This document shows, piece by piece, positions 33,101 through 46,600 of a stretch of DNA of 64,000 nt. Position 1 is the first letter of the stretch. Each line of letters opens with the position of its first letter. The stretch is from Arthrobotrys musiformis (taxonomy: Eukaryota; Ascomycota; Orbiliomycetes; Orbiliales; Orbiliaceae). A program made the translations under genes and the position numbers. The stretch spans positions 558,001 through 622,000 of the forward strand of contig JAVHJL010000003.1 in NCBI GenBank assembly GCA_036971715.1, given 5' to 3'. The notes under the pieces are model-generated. The model searched no databases and was not told the origin of the DNA. It saw nothing but the letters and a program-made list of their open reading frames with translations.

Positions 33101-36100
33101 GCATTCGAGTATCGATTGGTATCACCGTTTCGATCTCTGCGGGTAACTAGACTAAAGAACCTTTTTCTTCTATCTAGAAAAGCTTCCATTTGGATGCAGT
33201 TTGCAACGTTTGGTGGCCTGTTACTTAATACAATATGCAACAGGCGTAATAGCTAGGACTGCGTTGCTCCTCTCATAACGCTCGAGCCCTGGAAGTGATT
33301 GGCTGTATGCATGTACACCTTCGGCTTTTTTGACCGAGTCCAAGCAATTGATATTTTTTTTCGGCCTGCAGTTCGTACCATTTGGCACGTGGGTCTGGAA
33401 TTCCAAAGCGGCCCAGGGTCTTTACCGCTAGTTAACTTTGCGAAATCCCGTGTTTGTAGATACGAAGTACGTGCGCTTGGACAACGTGCTCATAATTACG
33501 TTTTGATATAACTACTTTTTTAGCGGTTTAACATGATATCAGTGATCGCGATAAAACCTCCTTCTAGACCGCCGAGGCCAGTGGGGCAGCTGTGGGGCAG
33601 GCACAAGGTTAGTTCGACGTCAACTAGGCCAAGGATGATCCCGAAGAACCGAAGCACCGGGGTAGTTTGGTAAGGTTCTTGGGTTTCTCGATTGATAGAA
33701 AAAAAATGTCAGCCTAAAATGGACCATATGGACCATATGGGTCCCCTTCGGCCATACATAAGACCTCTGTGAGATATTTCCACCAGATTCTCCGCCAGTT
33801 GTTTAATCTCAAACCTGAACTCAAAATTTCTTAAGGGTATCGCAGGAAAGCACCGGCCGGCCGTCCCTGTATGTCTGGGCATGGGGAGCTCGGACGCAAT
33901 CACATGCAGGAATTCTTTCGACCCGACGCCCTGGGCAATTATTCTCGGTATCGCGATCAATTGACTTGGGAATCGCGGAGTCCCGAGTAAAAGAATAAAG
34001 CTGTCAAATCGGTTCATCCCAGCCGAAGCTACGACCATGCAGCTCGAAGATCCAACGCACGAGCGCGCAAAAAGTTTTCCTGGATGAAACACCAAATCAA
34101 TGCTCGAAGGGACCCAATCATCAAGTTCAGCGCATGAATCTTTGATACGATGTCGTTGAATTTCGCAAATCGATTTCTAGCCTCAAACCGATGATGATAA
34201 TAAAAAAAACTTTTTTTAAGCATCCACCAAATGCTTTGTCGGAATCTGTAGGACATACCATAGTTGGATATAACTCTTTTTTGTTGCGGGTCCTAGCGAG
34301 ACGGACCACGTCGGCAGAGTGTTTTACTCTTCCTTTTGCGTCGACTTTCCTAAATCGCGAACTCATCTTCGCTCTCAATCGAAATTAAAATAAAATATCC
34401 AAAACCTCGAGAGATCGAGACCCGCGATGCGATCCCATTCGCTAGATCTTTTCCTCAGATGGGGTTTTCTTTTTTCCTGAAAATTTGAAGCCAACACGAA
34501 ACAATGCAAGGCAAGACATCAATTCCACAGGAAACCCACCAGCTTCAATTGCGAACTAACCGCCACAAGCTAGACCTAGGCACAAGGTACACAGCATTCT
34601 CAAATACGGTTGGTTTTACCGTTGAGATGTCTTGTCCGTACTTTCGCGCGTCGTAAGACCTGCAAGGGCTCACCCCGTGGTTCTCTTTCTGCGTCTTGTC
34701 TATTCCCAAATAGAGTCCAAGTTTCATCTCAGAACTGAAAAAATTCCTTCTCGAAGGATTGTTTCCCTATCTCGCAATTTTGCAAAACCCTCTAAGCCAG
34801 TTTTGTCCAGAAGCAAAACAGTATTTAGAGCCGAAGCAGGAGCTCGGTGCAGAGCGCCCATTTCCACGCCACGATCCATGGGAACCCTATGGGATAGGGC
34901 GTCACAAGCACGTCAGCTGTCGCGAATGTACAGTTGCATAACGCTACCGATCAGAAAAAAAATTTCCTTCTTTCTATTACGGAAAACAAAGGCGTTTGCA
35001 CACTCCACGATATAGTAGCGCTCTTGATTGGTTAACTCAGCCTGTTTTCCCTACACAGTGCAACGTTTCACCTGTGTAGTGGAAGGTCATGAAAAACTAA
35101 AAGTTCCGATAAAAACCGGGACATATGCACGAGTAATAGGCTAGAAGGAAAAAAATTTTACGCGGACGAGAAGGTAGCCTCTACATAGAAGGGGAAAGAA
35201 AATTTGAGACATCCGATTGCATCTCTTTCATTTCCTTCGCGAATTGTGCATATCGCCAGAAGATTGCTTCTTTTCGCCTTCGGGATTCCGGGGTAGCAGA
35301 ACCTTCCCCTTCAGTTGAAAGAAAAGAAATCATAGACAATCTAGATATCGTACATACGGAACGGTTACAAACTTATCTTGATTCGAGCCAAGTTTTGCAT
35401 GTGTGCGTGCGTGTCTGTGTCCTGTGTTCTATAATTTTCATGCCATATACCGAGCGAGGTTTTTACCTTGCGACAGCGCATACTTGCAGCCTTATACACA
35501 CATGATATGCGCTTCAGATTTGCGATGAGAAAGGAATACGAGTTGGTTGCATAAGCGGGAAATTCCTGCGATATGCGAAAACCGAAAACCCGATGCGGCC
35601 CGATGGGGTCGAGGATGGGACGATGTCTCCAATGGCATACCGCATCAACAAATCTTCGGCTTTCGGCGTACGCGCGGAGGCAGACTGCCTCCTTGCTTGC
35701 GCACTTCGCCTCAAGGAAGAGAGGAAAGGAGAATCCTATCATAGTTCAGGAGGGCCTCATCCTATCAGTTGTTGCTCAAAGAGAGGAGAGAGAGGGAATT
35801 GAATTCCCTGCTGCCCACGTTTTTTGCCTTGTGTACTTTGCGTAACATGTTGCATATTTTCATAAGCTTTGTAGAACAGACATGTCAAAGTTGAAGAAAG
35901 ATACATAAATTTACGCCGGGTAGGCTTGCCATAATCAAAAAACCCTTTCATCGTGTGACTATAAAAAATCTGTCAGTAAAATGATGGGTGCGACGTTGTA
36001 CAAAGAAACTCGGCTGGGTTGCAAGAAGTCTCAGATTCGAAATGAAAGGGCAAAAAATGAACAGTAAAAGGATTCTTCTGATATCCCAAAGAAGTTGCAA

Positions 36101-37252
36101 GGGTACAGGGTTCTTGAATATCGTATTCAGCTCTAGGTGGGTATACCCCAGGTCTTAGATGCTGTCTTCAAACCGTCCAACCAACCAACCAACATTTACA
36201 ATTCGGTTATGTCCAAGAATAAACGTAAGATTCATACTCTACTTTTTCGCCTAGCTCTTACAACATATAGTACTAGGTCTACGTACGCCATGTTTAAGCC
36301 GCAGCTAAGGCCAACCTAAAAAAAGCTAACGGTGTATCATGTCTTCACCTAAGGCAGTATTGTAGCGCAGACCCGCAATGATTCGTTATTGCTACCCAGG
36401 TGACAGTTATGGGGGTATGAGTACTAATATTCTTTCATGGTCGTATTATGAACTTGGCAATGTGATCGACGTAGTCATGCCGTACCTTGCCATGCCCACT
36501 AGCTATCGTGTAGATTTATAAATGGTACTTGAACTTGAGAGGAGACAAGGTATTCAGAGCCGGGAGAAGTGGTTTGTTCAAATATGCTTTTATGCATTTG
36601 CAAAGCTCGAAAGGCTAGTATTGTATGTACATGTAGTTCTAGAAGAACAAAACAGGAAATATTGATGACGGTATATATATATACAGAAGTCGGTAATGAA
36701 AAGCAAAACAAAAGAAAGAAAAGGAATAATCAGCTTTTTTTTCTGGCTCGTGAGAAACCGTATTGTTGCCAAGGAGTGTCTATAATGGTAAGTCAAATGA
36801 AAGCGAAAAATGAACGTCGTGCAGTGAACAAATGAAAAAAGAATACAAAGTAATATAATATACAAAGAATCTTAAGGGTTATACAAAAGGACTAAGAGCC
36901 ACCAAGGGAGCGTCGAGAGTTGGAAATTGCTGAGGCAATGCGCAAACATACCGACCCGCAAACAAAGGAAATATATACATAAGAGATATCCCTTGGGTAT
37001 CATAATCCTGTACACTAATAGTTAAGGAAATACTTTATTCCACTCCGCCTAGACTTCTATTCCCCTTCATGAAGGTCGTGGGAGGAAGGCCATGAGGATC
37101 ATAAGCTCTGATCGTGGAAATGACAGTTGGAAAATTACCGAAAAACGCCGCTTTTTGTTTGTTGTGATCCCGCCCCGGTATATACAGTAAAACAAAAGAT
37201 TTATGCTCCAGAGGTAAAAAAAATTAAGGAAATCGCTAAATGCTTTTTTTCT
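30178..37252. other. Gene-poor stretch of 7 kb
   Basis: No gene I can support with confidence. The best fragment is a 94-codon minus-strand frame at 30728-31012 (listed). Frames at 33709-34378 and 35365-35845 are open on both strands and show no domain. Small features include a direct repeat GGACCATAT GGACCATAT at 33720 and HindIII-type palindromes around 32050. The right end is the 3' flank of the Zn2Cys6 gene. Confidence 0.45.
30728..31012 (-). CDS. Short open frame, possible gene remnant
   Basis: 94 codons with protein-like composition (KLDTDQFYISKSYLNAGFCSL, VVDSRVYYDVDFDLALRQQV). No recognisable domain, and no convincing splice sites to extend it upstream. It may be the last exon of a decayed gene or chance. 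Confidence 0.25.
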   Translation of the reverse strand: MKLQRRSHINYPVDWSRLKVIYRKLDTDQFYISKSYLNAGFCSLVAMNAGLVVDSRVYYDVDFDLALRQQVHRLASRPVFIPGSTPTKKVQCLT

Positions 37253-38737
37253 TCAACCCAAGTGGGAGAGGTAGAACTGCTGGTCAGCGGCAGCAATGCT
37301 GTTTTGCTGTTGCTGCTGTTGCTGGTGCTGCTGATGCAAAAGTCGTTGGCGTTGTTGTTGTTGCATGATTGCATTCTGGTTTTGCAGAAGTTGTTGCTGG
37401 AGGAGAACAGCGGGTGAAGTCAGGGTGGATGTGCTACCAGCAGCTGATGTTGGAGGCATTGAAGTTGGTGGGGGGGTCGACAAGCAGTGTCCATAAATTG
37501 GAGTCGTTGGAGTGGAAGGAGACATGGAACTAGGAGTTGGTGGATAAGAAGTAGGAGAAGAAATCTGGAGGTGTGGGTGAGCTGGTCCAGTTTGAAGACG
37601 GGCCAACTGCTGGGGGCGAGCAGCAGAGCTTGGAGAATAAGATGCGTAGTGAGCACTTGGGAAAGAATTGGAGTGAACCAATGGGGGAGGGGAAGGAGAA
37701 TTGGCTGGGGAAGAGTTGTATCCAGTGGATGGGGAGGCGTTTCCATTAAACTGGCTATTGGTGTGGGCAGTGTTGGGACGGGAATAGTGATACATGTTGT
37801 TCAACATCTCTTCGTCGTATAAAAGTGCGGAGATAGCACCATCAGCTTCAGCATCCTGTGAGTTATCATCTTGATGGCCGTGGATTGATGGGCTGCTGTG
37901 GCCAACAGAAGACTCTTCCTCGAAGAAGTCGCTGACGTGGTCAGGAACTGAGGTAGGAGGATGAGATCTGTTTTGCGAAATATGGATGATATCAACTGGG
38001 CTGTGAAGATAACCACCATCGACTGGAGAGTACAATGGGGAGTAGATCTCGGGAGTAGAGCTGCCGTCAGCGTGATATTCAACATGCTGACTGTGCATAT
38101 CATCCATGGGGGATAGCAACAAAGACAATCCACCTTGGGCGTGGTGAGCAGCTTGCATAAGTTTCTGGAATTGAGGTGGGTGATTTGCAGAGAGCTGTGG
38201 ATATTGAGGATAGGATGGAGCCATGGGCTCGGTAGGCGAATTGTAAGCCGACATGCTCGATGGGATCGAGTTCATGCTGGTCAAGGTTGCAAGATCCTGA
38301 GTGCTCATGCTTCGGACGGAAGCGAGAGACGAGATAGAAGCAGAAGCACTGTGCTTCGAGATACCTGCGCCAGTATTGGCACCAGCTGCCTTCAACTTCT
38401 TCTTCTCTTCCTTCTTTTCAGCAGCCATGGCGCTGTTCTTCTTTGCCCTTTCTTCGTCGGAAAGAGGAACAGGGAGACTCAGTCCCCTCAGTTTTCCTCT
38501 GCTAGCCACTCCGACACCCCATGTGAGTTGAGTTCGATATCCGGAGCATGTTCCCTTTGTTTCAATGCACTGTGTGCAGTATGGTCGTCTTCGGTCACAC
38601 ACACGGCCGTTCTGTCGGCATGTGTGACAAGGTTCTGAAGCGCCGGAAGGTGGGGCCCTTCTTCTTCTCTTAGTCTTAATCTGAGTTGGCGACGTTGTTG
38701 TCGTTGTGTTGGAAGGCTGCATCATTGTTGAATTCAT
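37253..38737 (-). CDS. Zn(II)2Cys6 transcription factor
   Basis: Single exon, 494 residues. The binuclear cluster is at residues 37-64: CHTCRQNGRVCDRRRPYC followed by TQCIETKGTC, spacing C-x2-C-x6-C-x6-C-x2-C-x6-C. It is preceded by a basic stretch (KTKRRRRAPP) and followed by LTWGVGVASRGKLRGLSLPV, a block I associate with a conserved subgroup of ascomycete C6 regulators. The rest is low complexity: Ser/Pro-rich, with a C-terminal Gln-rich tract (polyQ near 465-480) that could act as an activation domain. No fungal_trans middle domain is visible, so the protein is short for its class. It stands alone in a long gene-poor region, and its upstream sequence is unusually long and pyrimidine-rich, as in strongly regulated genes. 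Confidence 0.88.
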   Translation of the reverse strand: MNSTMMQPSNTTTTTSPTQIKTKRRRRAPPSGASEPCHTCRQNGRVCDRRRPYCTQCIETKGTCSGYRTQLTWGVGVASRGKLRGLSLPVPLSDEERAKKNSAMAAEKKEEKKKLKAAGANTGAGISKHSASASISSLASVRSMSTQDLATLTSMNSIPSSMSAYNSPTEPMAPSYPQYPQLSANHPPQFQKLMQAAHHAQGGLSLLLSPMDDMHSQHVEYHADGSSTPEIYSPLYSPVDGGYLHSPVDIIHISQNRSHPPTSVPDHVSDFFEEESSVGHSSPSIHGHQDDNSQDAEADGAISALLYDEEMLNNMYHYSRPNTAHTNSQFNGNASPSTGYNSSPANSPSPPPLVHSNSFPSAHYASYSPSSAARPQQLARLQTGPAHPHLQISSPTSYPPTPSSMSPSTPTTPIYGHCLSTPPPTSMPPTSAAGSTSTLTSPAVLLQQQLLQNQNAIMQQQQRQRLLHQQHQQQQQQQNSIAAADQQFYLSHLG

Positions 38738-41700
38738 TTTGTATAAATGTGATTAAAGTATACTGTGATAGTGAAAGATAGGTATAATGATGTTGGCGAA
38801 GGTAATGTAATGTGTTCAATGAAGTCGGATGATATAAGGATGAATATGGATATGAAGGTAGAGAACGTTTAACCCCACTGTAAAAGAAAAAGGTTTGAGG
38901 AGGCAAGTGCAAGGCCAGGTAGATAGATATATAGATGAAGTATGTATGAATGTCTGAGGAAAATAAAAACGAGGAAGTTGGGGGTGGCAGCCGAGGAGGG
39001 TAGATATATATTGAGGAAGGCGGTGATAGGATGCACAAGTGGAGATATATTGAAATGGGTGGGTTTGACAGATGAAGTGATGCAGTGTGGGTACTTCTAG
39101 AGTTCTTCTAGCAAAGTGTGTTGGGGTGCTTTAATTTTCTTTTTCTTATTTTCCGAGTCGAGTGTCTTTCAATATTGGTAGGTGCTTAAAATGGGAATTG
39201 ATAGTGGCGCCTGAACGTCGATGATATATACCAGAGGGCGGACAGGAGAGTCAAAGTAGGGGCAGGGGTGGGATGCTGACCGAGGTGCTTCTGAGGGGCC
39301 GGCAAGCAAGATGCAAGCAAGATGCAAGTGTGTGTGGGAGGCCAGCCAGCGGACAAGGTTTCCAAGGGCGCTATAACTCGTCACGTATGATATTGCAGCG
39401 GAAGCATAAAAAGGAAACAAGTAAAGGGAAGGCGAGGGTATGGACGAGGTAGCCTGGCTTGTGAACGAGAGCGAGACAGTGTCAAGGAGCAAGATCCAAG
39501 GGGGGGTCCACGAGGGAAAGAAAAAGAAAATTATGCTCCAGGTCAGATCTCCCCATGCATGCGCAGTGCAGTTGGGGTGCGCTGCGGAATAGAATTGAGT
39601 GAATGAATGCAAAGAACAAGCAAGACCACCCGAAGTTAACTTAACTTGAAGCTAACTAGTTAGTACGTTAGAAGGCTATGGTGGGTTCAATGGGGTGTTA
39701 GTGGAGAGACAGGAGGGTTTACAGGGCGGCTTTGGCACCAGCGCCGTGCAGTGCAGTGCAGTGTTCCGAAACGGAGTGCGGCCCTCCAAAAGCTAATAAC
39801 TTAGCTCACAGGGACGGCGGCGGGCAGCGACGTTGGAGTTTGAGGATATGAGGCACTGCTCCAATTGCAATTGCAATACGGACCAAAAGACAAGTATCAC
39901 AAGGCCCTTTTTCCGAATTTCTTCTTCTTTTTTCCTTTCTTTTCTTCTTTCCGTTCTTTGGGCTTTTTTTTTCTCTGTGGAAATGTGCTGCGGCACCAAA
40001 TCTAGCAAGTAAACACCAAGTAAGTATGAAGAAGTAGCCGCATTTCGAAACACCGTCGAAGAACAATTCGAAGAGCGAGAAAAACAGCACAGCGCCAAAA
40101 ACATCATAAACGGGCGGCGGGAAAGGCTTGTTGCAGAATGAAACCGCCTCAAGTCGAAGAGAAACAGGCTTCAGGCCAGGGAAAACTTTTTTGTGTTGCG
40201 CTTCACTTGCTGCACGCACTCCTGTTCGAATCGAGTCCTGTTCACCGCAATATCGCGCTGATGCTGGCCTCTGCTGCGCATGTATGGTACTCCCTAAGTA
40301 CTCCGTATGCAAGCCCGTGTATGACTAGTACGGTCCGGTACTAACCCAGGCTTTTGGGGGACAAACACGCACAATGCAGCGGCAGCACAGCATTTGACAG
40401 CTTGTGCTAGCTAGCTAGTCTTCTCAAGCAATTCTGCAGCATGATTTCAACTAGGGATGGGATCAATCAATCGATCAATGAACGTATCCCAAAAGTTTAG
40501 ACATACTATGCATGTATGATATGCTTGAAGAGCTAGCTAGCTAGCGTTGTAGCTGGTTCATGGACTAGCATGTATGTAGAAGGGATGTTTAGGAAATTAA
40601 AGAAGGGAAGTTTCCTTTCGTGATATCCGGACTTTCTTCGCGTCCAAATTTGCTTCTTTCTTATTCAAGCAGATGTGAATTTCAAACAGTATCGAGTCGC
40701 TCATAGATGTTCATGATGTGATCGTTTTTCCATTAAATTGATCAATGGAAACGGGGAGGAAGAGAAAAAAAGAAATTAATTTTTGGTGTTAGAAGGGGGG
40801 GGAATACCTTGTAGAAGTTCTTCCTTTGCGCTACAGAAGTAGTAGTGGCGGGACTATACAGAAAAGTCTAAAATAGTCCGAAGACAGTAGTGTTCGCGAG
40901 ATAACTGCCAAAACCTGGTCGAAGGTGATCTCGAAGTGGTGCTGGCGATGTTATGCAGGCCCGTTCGGAAATCCTGTGTGGAAGATATTCTGTGATCTAG
41001 CGGATGCGTTGGGCAGGGGTCTTTCAGAGCAGCTGCCGAAGAGGTAGGTGGTTATGGACGTTCGAAATGCTCGAAAATGAAAATCAAAAAATATAAAATA
41101 TAAAATATAAAATATTAAAAAAAAGGAAAATAAAAAAAGGGCCGCCGCTTTAAAATGTGAATATGCTTGCAAGCTCAATAAAATGATAGTGCGACAATGT
41201 TCCTCGGCTCACTTTTAGTCGTTCTATCAAAGCCTTCGAGAATGTTTTGGTGACGGGCGCAAAGGATTGCTAAAAACTGATTTATCTTGTTGAGGAGTCG
41301 CAAGGTTTGCGGCCCGGGAAGGTCTTCTGTCAAAATAAGAAGGCAGACTGCTAGCCGGGTGGGAGTTTAAAAAGTCCCAGTGTCGAAGCGGGAAGATTTA
41401 TGGATCGAAAAGAGAAGGAACCAAAGCTTCACAGCGATGAGGCGATGGTAGACACTGGAATTCGGAACCAAAAGGCGGAATATGCAGCAGGGAAATACGG
41501 TGTAAGAAGGGTGATCCAGAAATTAAATGTGATTTGATTTTTAGTAGATGTGTTTTGCGGTTGCACCTTACACCGTGGTACCGGCTGGTCAGGTTTGGAA
41601 AAAAAAAAAAAATTGTCTTGGAGTTGGATTTTAGATTACAATACCACTGTCGCTATCGTGGGGGTCCGGAATTTGCTTGCATCGACGTCGTTATCCTTTC

Positions 41701-43431
41701 TTTTCCTGTGCCTGCTTTGCTCTGTGGCTAGAATATCTCCGTATCCAAAAACGTCGAAACCCCCAATGCTTTATGTATGAGCTGTCAAGCTTCAAGCTCT
41801 GAGCTATTGCATTTCATTGCCCATTGTGAAAAGGGGATTCGCCCAATAATTGTGATGGCCTCGACAGCATCAAGTCGATATGCATGTCTCACGGTCCCAG
41901 AAAAGCAATAATTTTCATGCTTTTCATAGGCCTATACTCTGTAAACTCAATAGAATAACATTCAGAGGGCTAAATGGCTAGATTCAAACCGAGGTCCGCC
42001 AAATCGAGGGTCTGGCGAAACTATTCTGCTCCCCAAGTAGAGAATACTTCTGGAGAGACATTAGGCGGGCGTTCTTCCTGGAATAATAATTAAAAAATGT
42101 CCTAAAATGTGTTAACATATGCGATGCTGAGTGCCTAGCTCTTCGATGCACAAATGTGGAGCGGTCCAGCAGCAATGGGACAGGATGGGCTTTCGTCGTT
42201 CAAAGCATTAAAATCAAATTTTATGTGGTCCATAAGTCCAGAGAAGGGAACGAAGCGGAAAAAGAAATGAGAAACATACCCAATAACAGGCCGTTTAGGT
42301 GCAGTTTTTTTTTTGGCGGTTTTGCTTTTTTGGAACACCTGGAAAAACGTCCTGGGGATGCTTCGGCCGTTGTAGCACAGGCCTCCCCGGACTGTTCGAA
42401 TTGTTGATGACGCCTAAGGAGAGATTCCCCGAGCTTGGGCTGCTGCAACCAAGCGTATGCAAGCTTGCTTCGCTGACTGAAAGAATATCATTTGATCGTT
42501 GCCATCATATCAATTAAACCCGGAATGTCGACAAATCTTTGCGATAGTGGCCAACCATTACATCGTATCGGTACGTTGCGACGGGGGATTTGATACGAAT
42601 TGATGCGAATTCAAAAGCGCATATGGCATGAAATATCGAAAGCTAGGCCGAGCGGCCCCAGATGTCGAAAGAATCCCAGATAGTGAAGAAATCATGCTTT
42701 GTCCACATACCGAAGAGTGGTTCCGGTTTCAAAACCCAACGAGATCGGCTGCCAATATCATGCTATCTGCTCCAACAAACCGATGCACTGAGCTTTGAAG
42801 CATGAAGCGGGGTAGGTCAAGCGACCCCCTCAATAAAAATGACACGGTAATATTGAAGTACAAAATGCTGATCGATCGATGGCGTTTCGCAAAAGAGGGA
42901 AACCATTTTTGCCCATTGAAGCATGAAGGCAAATCAATTGGCGGAGGATGAACATGTCTGAGGCGGCCATGACATCGGTTGACCAATCGCAAGGGGTTAG
43001 CATGGTCGTCTACCGGCAACACAACAATAGTTTTCCAACACCAACATGATCCATTCTGATGAATCGGCTATAGCCTCAGAGACATGGCAGTGATTACAAC
43101 CCTTTCCATAGCTAGTGAGCGATTACTAGCGCTGCAGATTATCAAATACTAGTGTTACTAGTTGAGGGTTTTTGTAACCCGAATTAACAGGCGAAGGGGA
43201 ATTTTGTGCAGAGTAAACTTGATTAATTCATGAATCTAGCCTAGTACTGAATTTTGAACCGACCCTGTGCCAGGCGGAATATGTAAAGGTTTTTGACTGA
43301 GGCTTTGGTAGCAGGGCGATTTGATAAATTATCTATTGCTTCAAGCCCAAGAGACGAAAACTAGGGTCTAGGTCAGGGCTTGCCTGCTCGTTGTGAAGCT
43401 AGCAATAAACGGATCTAAGACAGCCACACCG
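38738..43431. other. Long upstream region of the Zn2Cys6 gene, with microsatellites
   Basis: No supported gene. The minus strand is rich in pyrimidine runs to about 40 kb and could be a long leader with upstream frames (e.g. 39169-39612). Simple repeats are GTGCA x3 at about 39755, GCTAGCTAG blocks at about 40408 and 40532, an (ATATAAA)-type array at 41092-41118, and an A14 run at about 41598. Confidence 0.4.
41092..41118 (+). repeat. ATATAAA microsatellite
   Basis: Four near-perfect tandem copies of a 7-base AT unit (ATATAAA), followed by an A-rich stretch. Confidence 0.6.
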
Positions 43432-43689
43432 TTACCCCTCATATTTCGCTAGAAATATATCGCTGACGCCTGCCTGCAGCCGAGTGGGGGCATTTGCCTT
43501 CACATCGTATTCAATTTTGAACGTTGGTTGTGGGATGCTTGGAGCTTTTGGATCTACAATCTTGAAGTAATTTGTAGTATCAATTCCGCGAGGGTACCGG
43601 GTGGTATCATTCAACCAATTGAACTGGCTTTGGGGACAACTAACGTCCTGAAGGCAATATTTCACATTTGCATATACATATACATACAC
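43432..43689 (-). CDS. Possible terminal exon remnant of an unknown gene
   Basis: A minus-strand frame of 85 codons whose last 72 codons look coding (SCPQSQFNWLNDTTRYPRG, DTTNYFKIVDPKAPSIPQPT, FKIEYDVKANAPTRLQ). They begin right after a good 3' splice site (TATTGCCTTCAG at about 43650). I could not find the preceding exon, and the sequence further upstream looks non-coding. It could be the surviving 3' exon of a decayed gene. Confidence 0.3.
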   Translation of the reverse strand: MYVYVYANVKYCLQDVSCPQSQFNWLNDTTRYPRGIDTTNYFKIVDPKAPSIPQPTFKIEYDVKANAPTRLQAGVSDIFLAKYEG

Positions 43690-46600
43690 AGACGTATGTA
43701 CATGCGTGGAGCATTCCGAAAATACCCAGGGATATTGATTGGTTACCCACTATTTAAGCTTGTTAATATGCAGCTAGGGACCCGCTTTTTGGTCTCTAGG
43801 CAGCTCTCTTAGACCCATCAACTGATCTTTTAAATAGCCAGGAAGCCGCTGATAGCCATATTGGCCCTGCTGAGACTATCATTTGTCCTATCAAATGGCC
43901 TTTGTGAGCCGTTTATCAAGGCAGTATCGCGATCAGATGGACAGGTACAATATCACTCGATGGTCGTGTCGCCAATTCTTTTCCCCAAGCTCTGAAAGCT
44001 CAGACCTGCATACCCCTCTTTTCATTAAATCTCCTCACCAAGTGATACCTCTCGGTTTGTGAGACGTCAAAGTTCGACCCACCAATCAGATTCTTTCGCT
44101 CAAGAGACCGCCCGCAAAGGCGATCTTTGTCTCGGGAACCCCATATAGAATAACTAACATTCCATACCGAAGGCCCCCAACGTTTCCATTCGCGTTTCGT
44201 CTATGCTGTAGCTGTGATAATTTATACAGATCGCGGCGGTGCAGTTCCCGCGAAACTCGGAGTATGGTGCCTATTGTGTTTGCTGGACCCTTTGTGAAAT
44301 CAATACTTGTACTTTACCACCACTTTTTGTAAAAGGGATGACAAGAAGCCAAACGAGCCAAGAAGTTGAAAAGCTTAAACTTGCTGTAGTGCCAAGCGGA
44401 TTTTGGTGGTCGAACAGCAGCCCATATTCGCCGACCTTCCCTGCAAGCACCCTTGTTCCACAGCAACCACACAGCAGCAGTCGAATGCCCAGCACATGTT
44501 CCTGACCCCGGTACTCAGTTAGGCAGCAGCAACATGCTACTTGAGGGCAGCATCTTATCGTCCATAGCGTTGAGTGTTAGGGTAGCATTGATTATCTTTT
44601 CGTGTCTGCGTGGAAAGAAGTCCACCCTGACGCAATTGCTACACCAGCCGAGGTTTTGATATGTGGCTGGTGAAATTCTTGGTTTTTTCTTTCACTTTTT
44701 CTTTAACTTCACGTCGAAATTCAAACAAATTCTCTGTAGAGAGGACGGGCAGATTTTTGGGGGGCCAAGAAAAGGTTTTAGACAAATTTTTTACAGTTTG
44801 TGTTACATGAACATTCTTCGGACTGCAAGATGACGACAGATTGTGGGGCTCGGTTCTGCCGTCAACAAATCTTCAATGTGATGCGGCAGTGCCTGCGGTG
44901 GAATTGGAATTCTCACAAGAATATTCCAAAAAAGCGCCGCTTCGAGTAATTTTCATGTATCCGGGATATCCTTTCTCGAGATTACGGGATCCCCGGGACG
45001 GAATTCAAAGGAAGAAAGAGGATAAACTTAACCAAAGCCAGATCAGGAGGGGTCGAAGCTAGTTCAAGGAGGCGGTCTCCGGCGGGCTCCGTTTGCACCT
45101 GGCAAGAATGTGTTCGCGTCTATTAAGCGACACATCCCTTGACCGAGCAGCTCGTCATCAAGGAGGTTTCCCATGGATTCGCTCGCTGCATAGAACCTTT
45201 TACCACAGGTCCAGCCGACATGCGGGGCCCGAGCCCAAACAAGCGAGATTGCGTTGAGTGAGGCGTGATACATTTGAGCTGCCATGTTGGGAAATCTTCT
45301 AGACGGGTTAGAATTGAACAAAAATAGCCCTACAACTGCTGCCTACCGTCTTTGCATAATACTCCCGACACCGAAAAAGGGGAATGGTTGACAGTTTCGA
45401 AGTTTCTCTACTCCACCTGATATACCATCCAATGTCTATAGATGTTTTTTTGCACATCCAGTAGAGCGTATGGAACTTGAATACAGTCTCGTTGTCCAAG
45501 CGCATAACAACCGCGAAGATCCGTAAAGGGAAGCCTGAACCTTTGAGGAAGTGAGACATGCCTAGTCTTGATAAGGAATAGTCCGTCCGCCGGCCAGGGC
45601 TGCCTTGCCCTGCCTGACGTCTCGCCCGTTCGGTCAGCTTTACTTACCATGTGCTTTTAGTATTTACTCCGAGTATTATACTTCGCAGGCGGCCATTAGT
45701 ATCATTTATCTGCTGTGGATACTGTTTGAGAGGTAGATATTTTAGATTTACTTCTGCATGTTTCTGGAAATTGTAGCCTTCAGCCCGTGTCGTTTCTCTC
45801 CGTATGGCTGCATCGCATTGCGCCAACCGCAATCAATCGACTCCATATCGACTCTATTTTTATGGAATAAAACATGACTTACTATATGTTCCGTGTAATC
45901 GAGCCAATGAGGTACCGAGATCTAAGACATCCTGTCGCCTTTGGCGTTCAGGAATCAGCAGGATGCCGCTGATATTTGAGACTGCGGGGTGCTGGCCTCT
46001 CATCTTCTCAACAATTGCCCCTCAGCTATTGTAACCAGTACTTTTATTCATATGCACTGGGACTCGATTATCTTATGCACGGTATAGGATACCGAAGCCG
46101 AATAATTTGTAAGATCTGGGCGTGAAATGTCTCACCGAGCTTCGAGTGCTCTGATGGACGAATAAGTCAACAAAGCTGCCCAGCTGGCGATCTCGCAAAA
46201 GCCGGCCTTAATATCTTATTGCATAATGAATGCATGAAACTATACCCTTTTACAAGATGTGGGATTTTGATAGCACCTAATTTCTTATTCCATATTTTTG
46301 CATCCATCGCCACACACAACCCCCCCTTTTCTTTTTGGTAGACCCAAGTAGGAAACCTTGAAAATGTTTCATAACATCGAAATACTGAAATGTCCGAGAT
46401 CCATGAACTGGAATGGCTTGGTTCTCGCTAATTCGGCACCGAGACTTGGGAAAGCAAAAAAAACGACAACGTTAACATGTGATAGTTTTGTGTTGTTCAC
46501 TGTACACGTTGACTGCCTTGTATCCCTGCCGCATCTTTTCTTATCCTTAGCTAAGCTAAGAAGTTGGGAGTTGAGGTGCATAATTGTGCGACTTATATGT

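Noticed and set aside
35365..35845. Several overlapping frames
   Set aside because: Low-complexity Arg/Ser translations in many frames; no evidence of coding.
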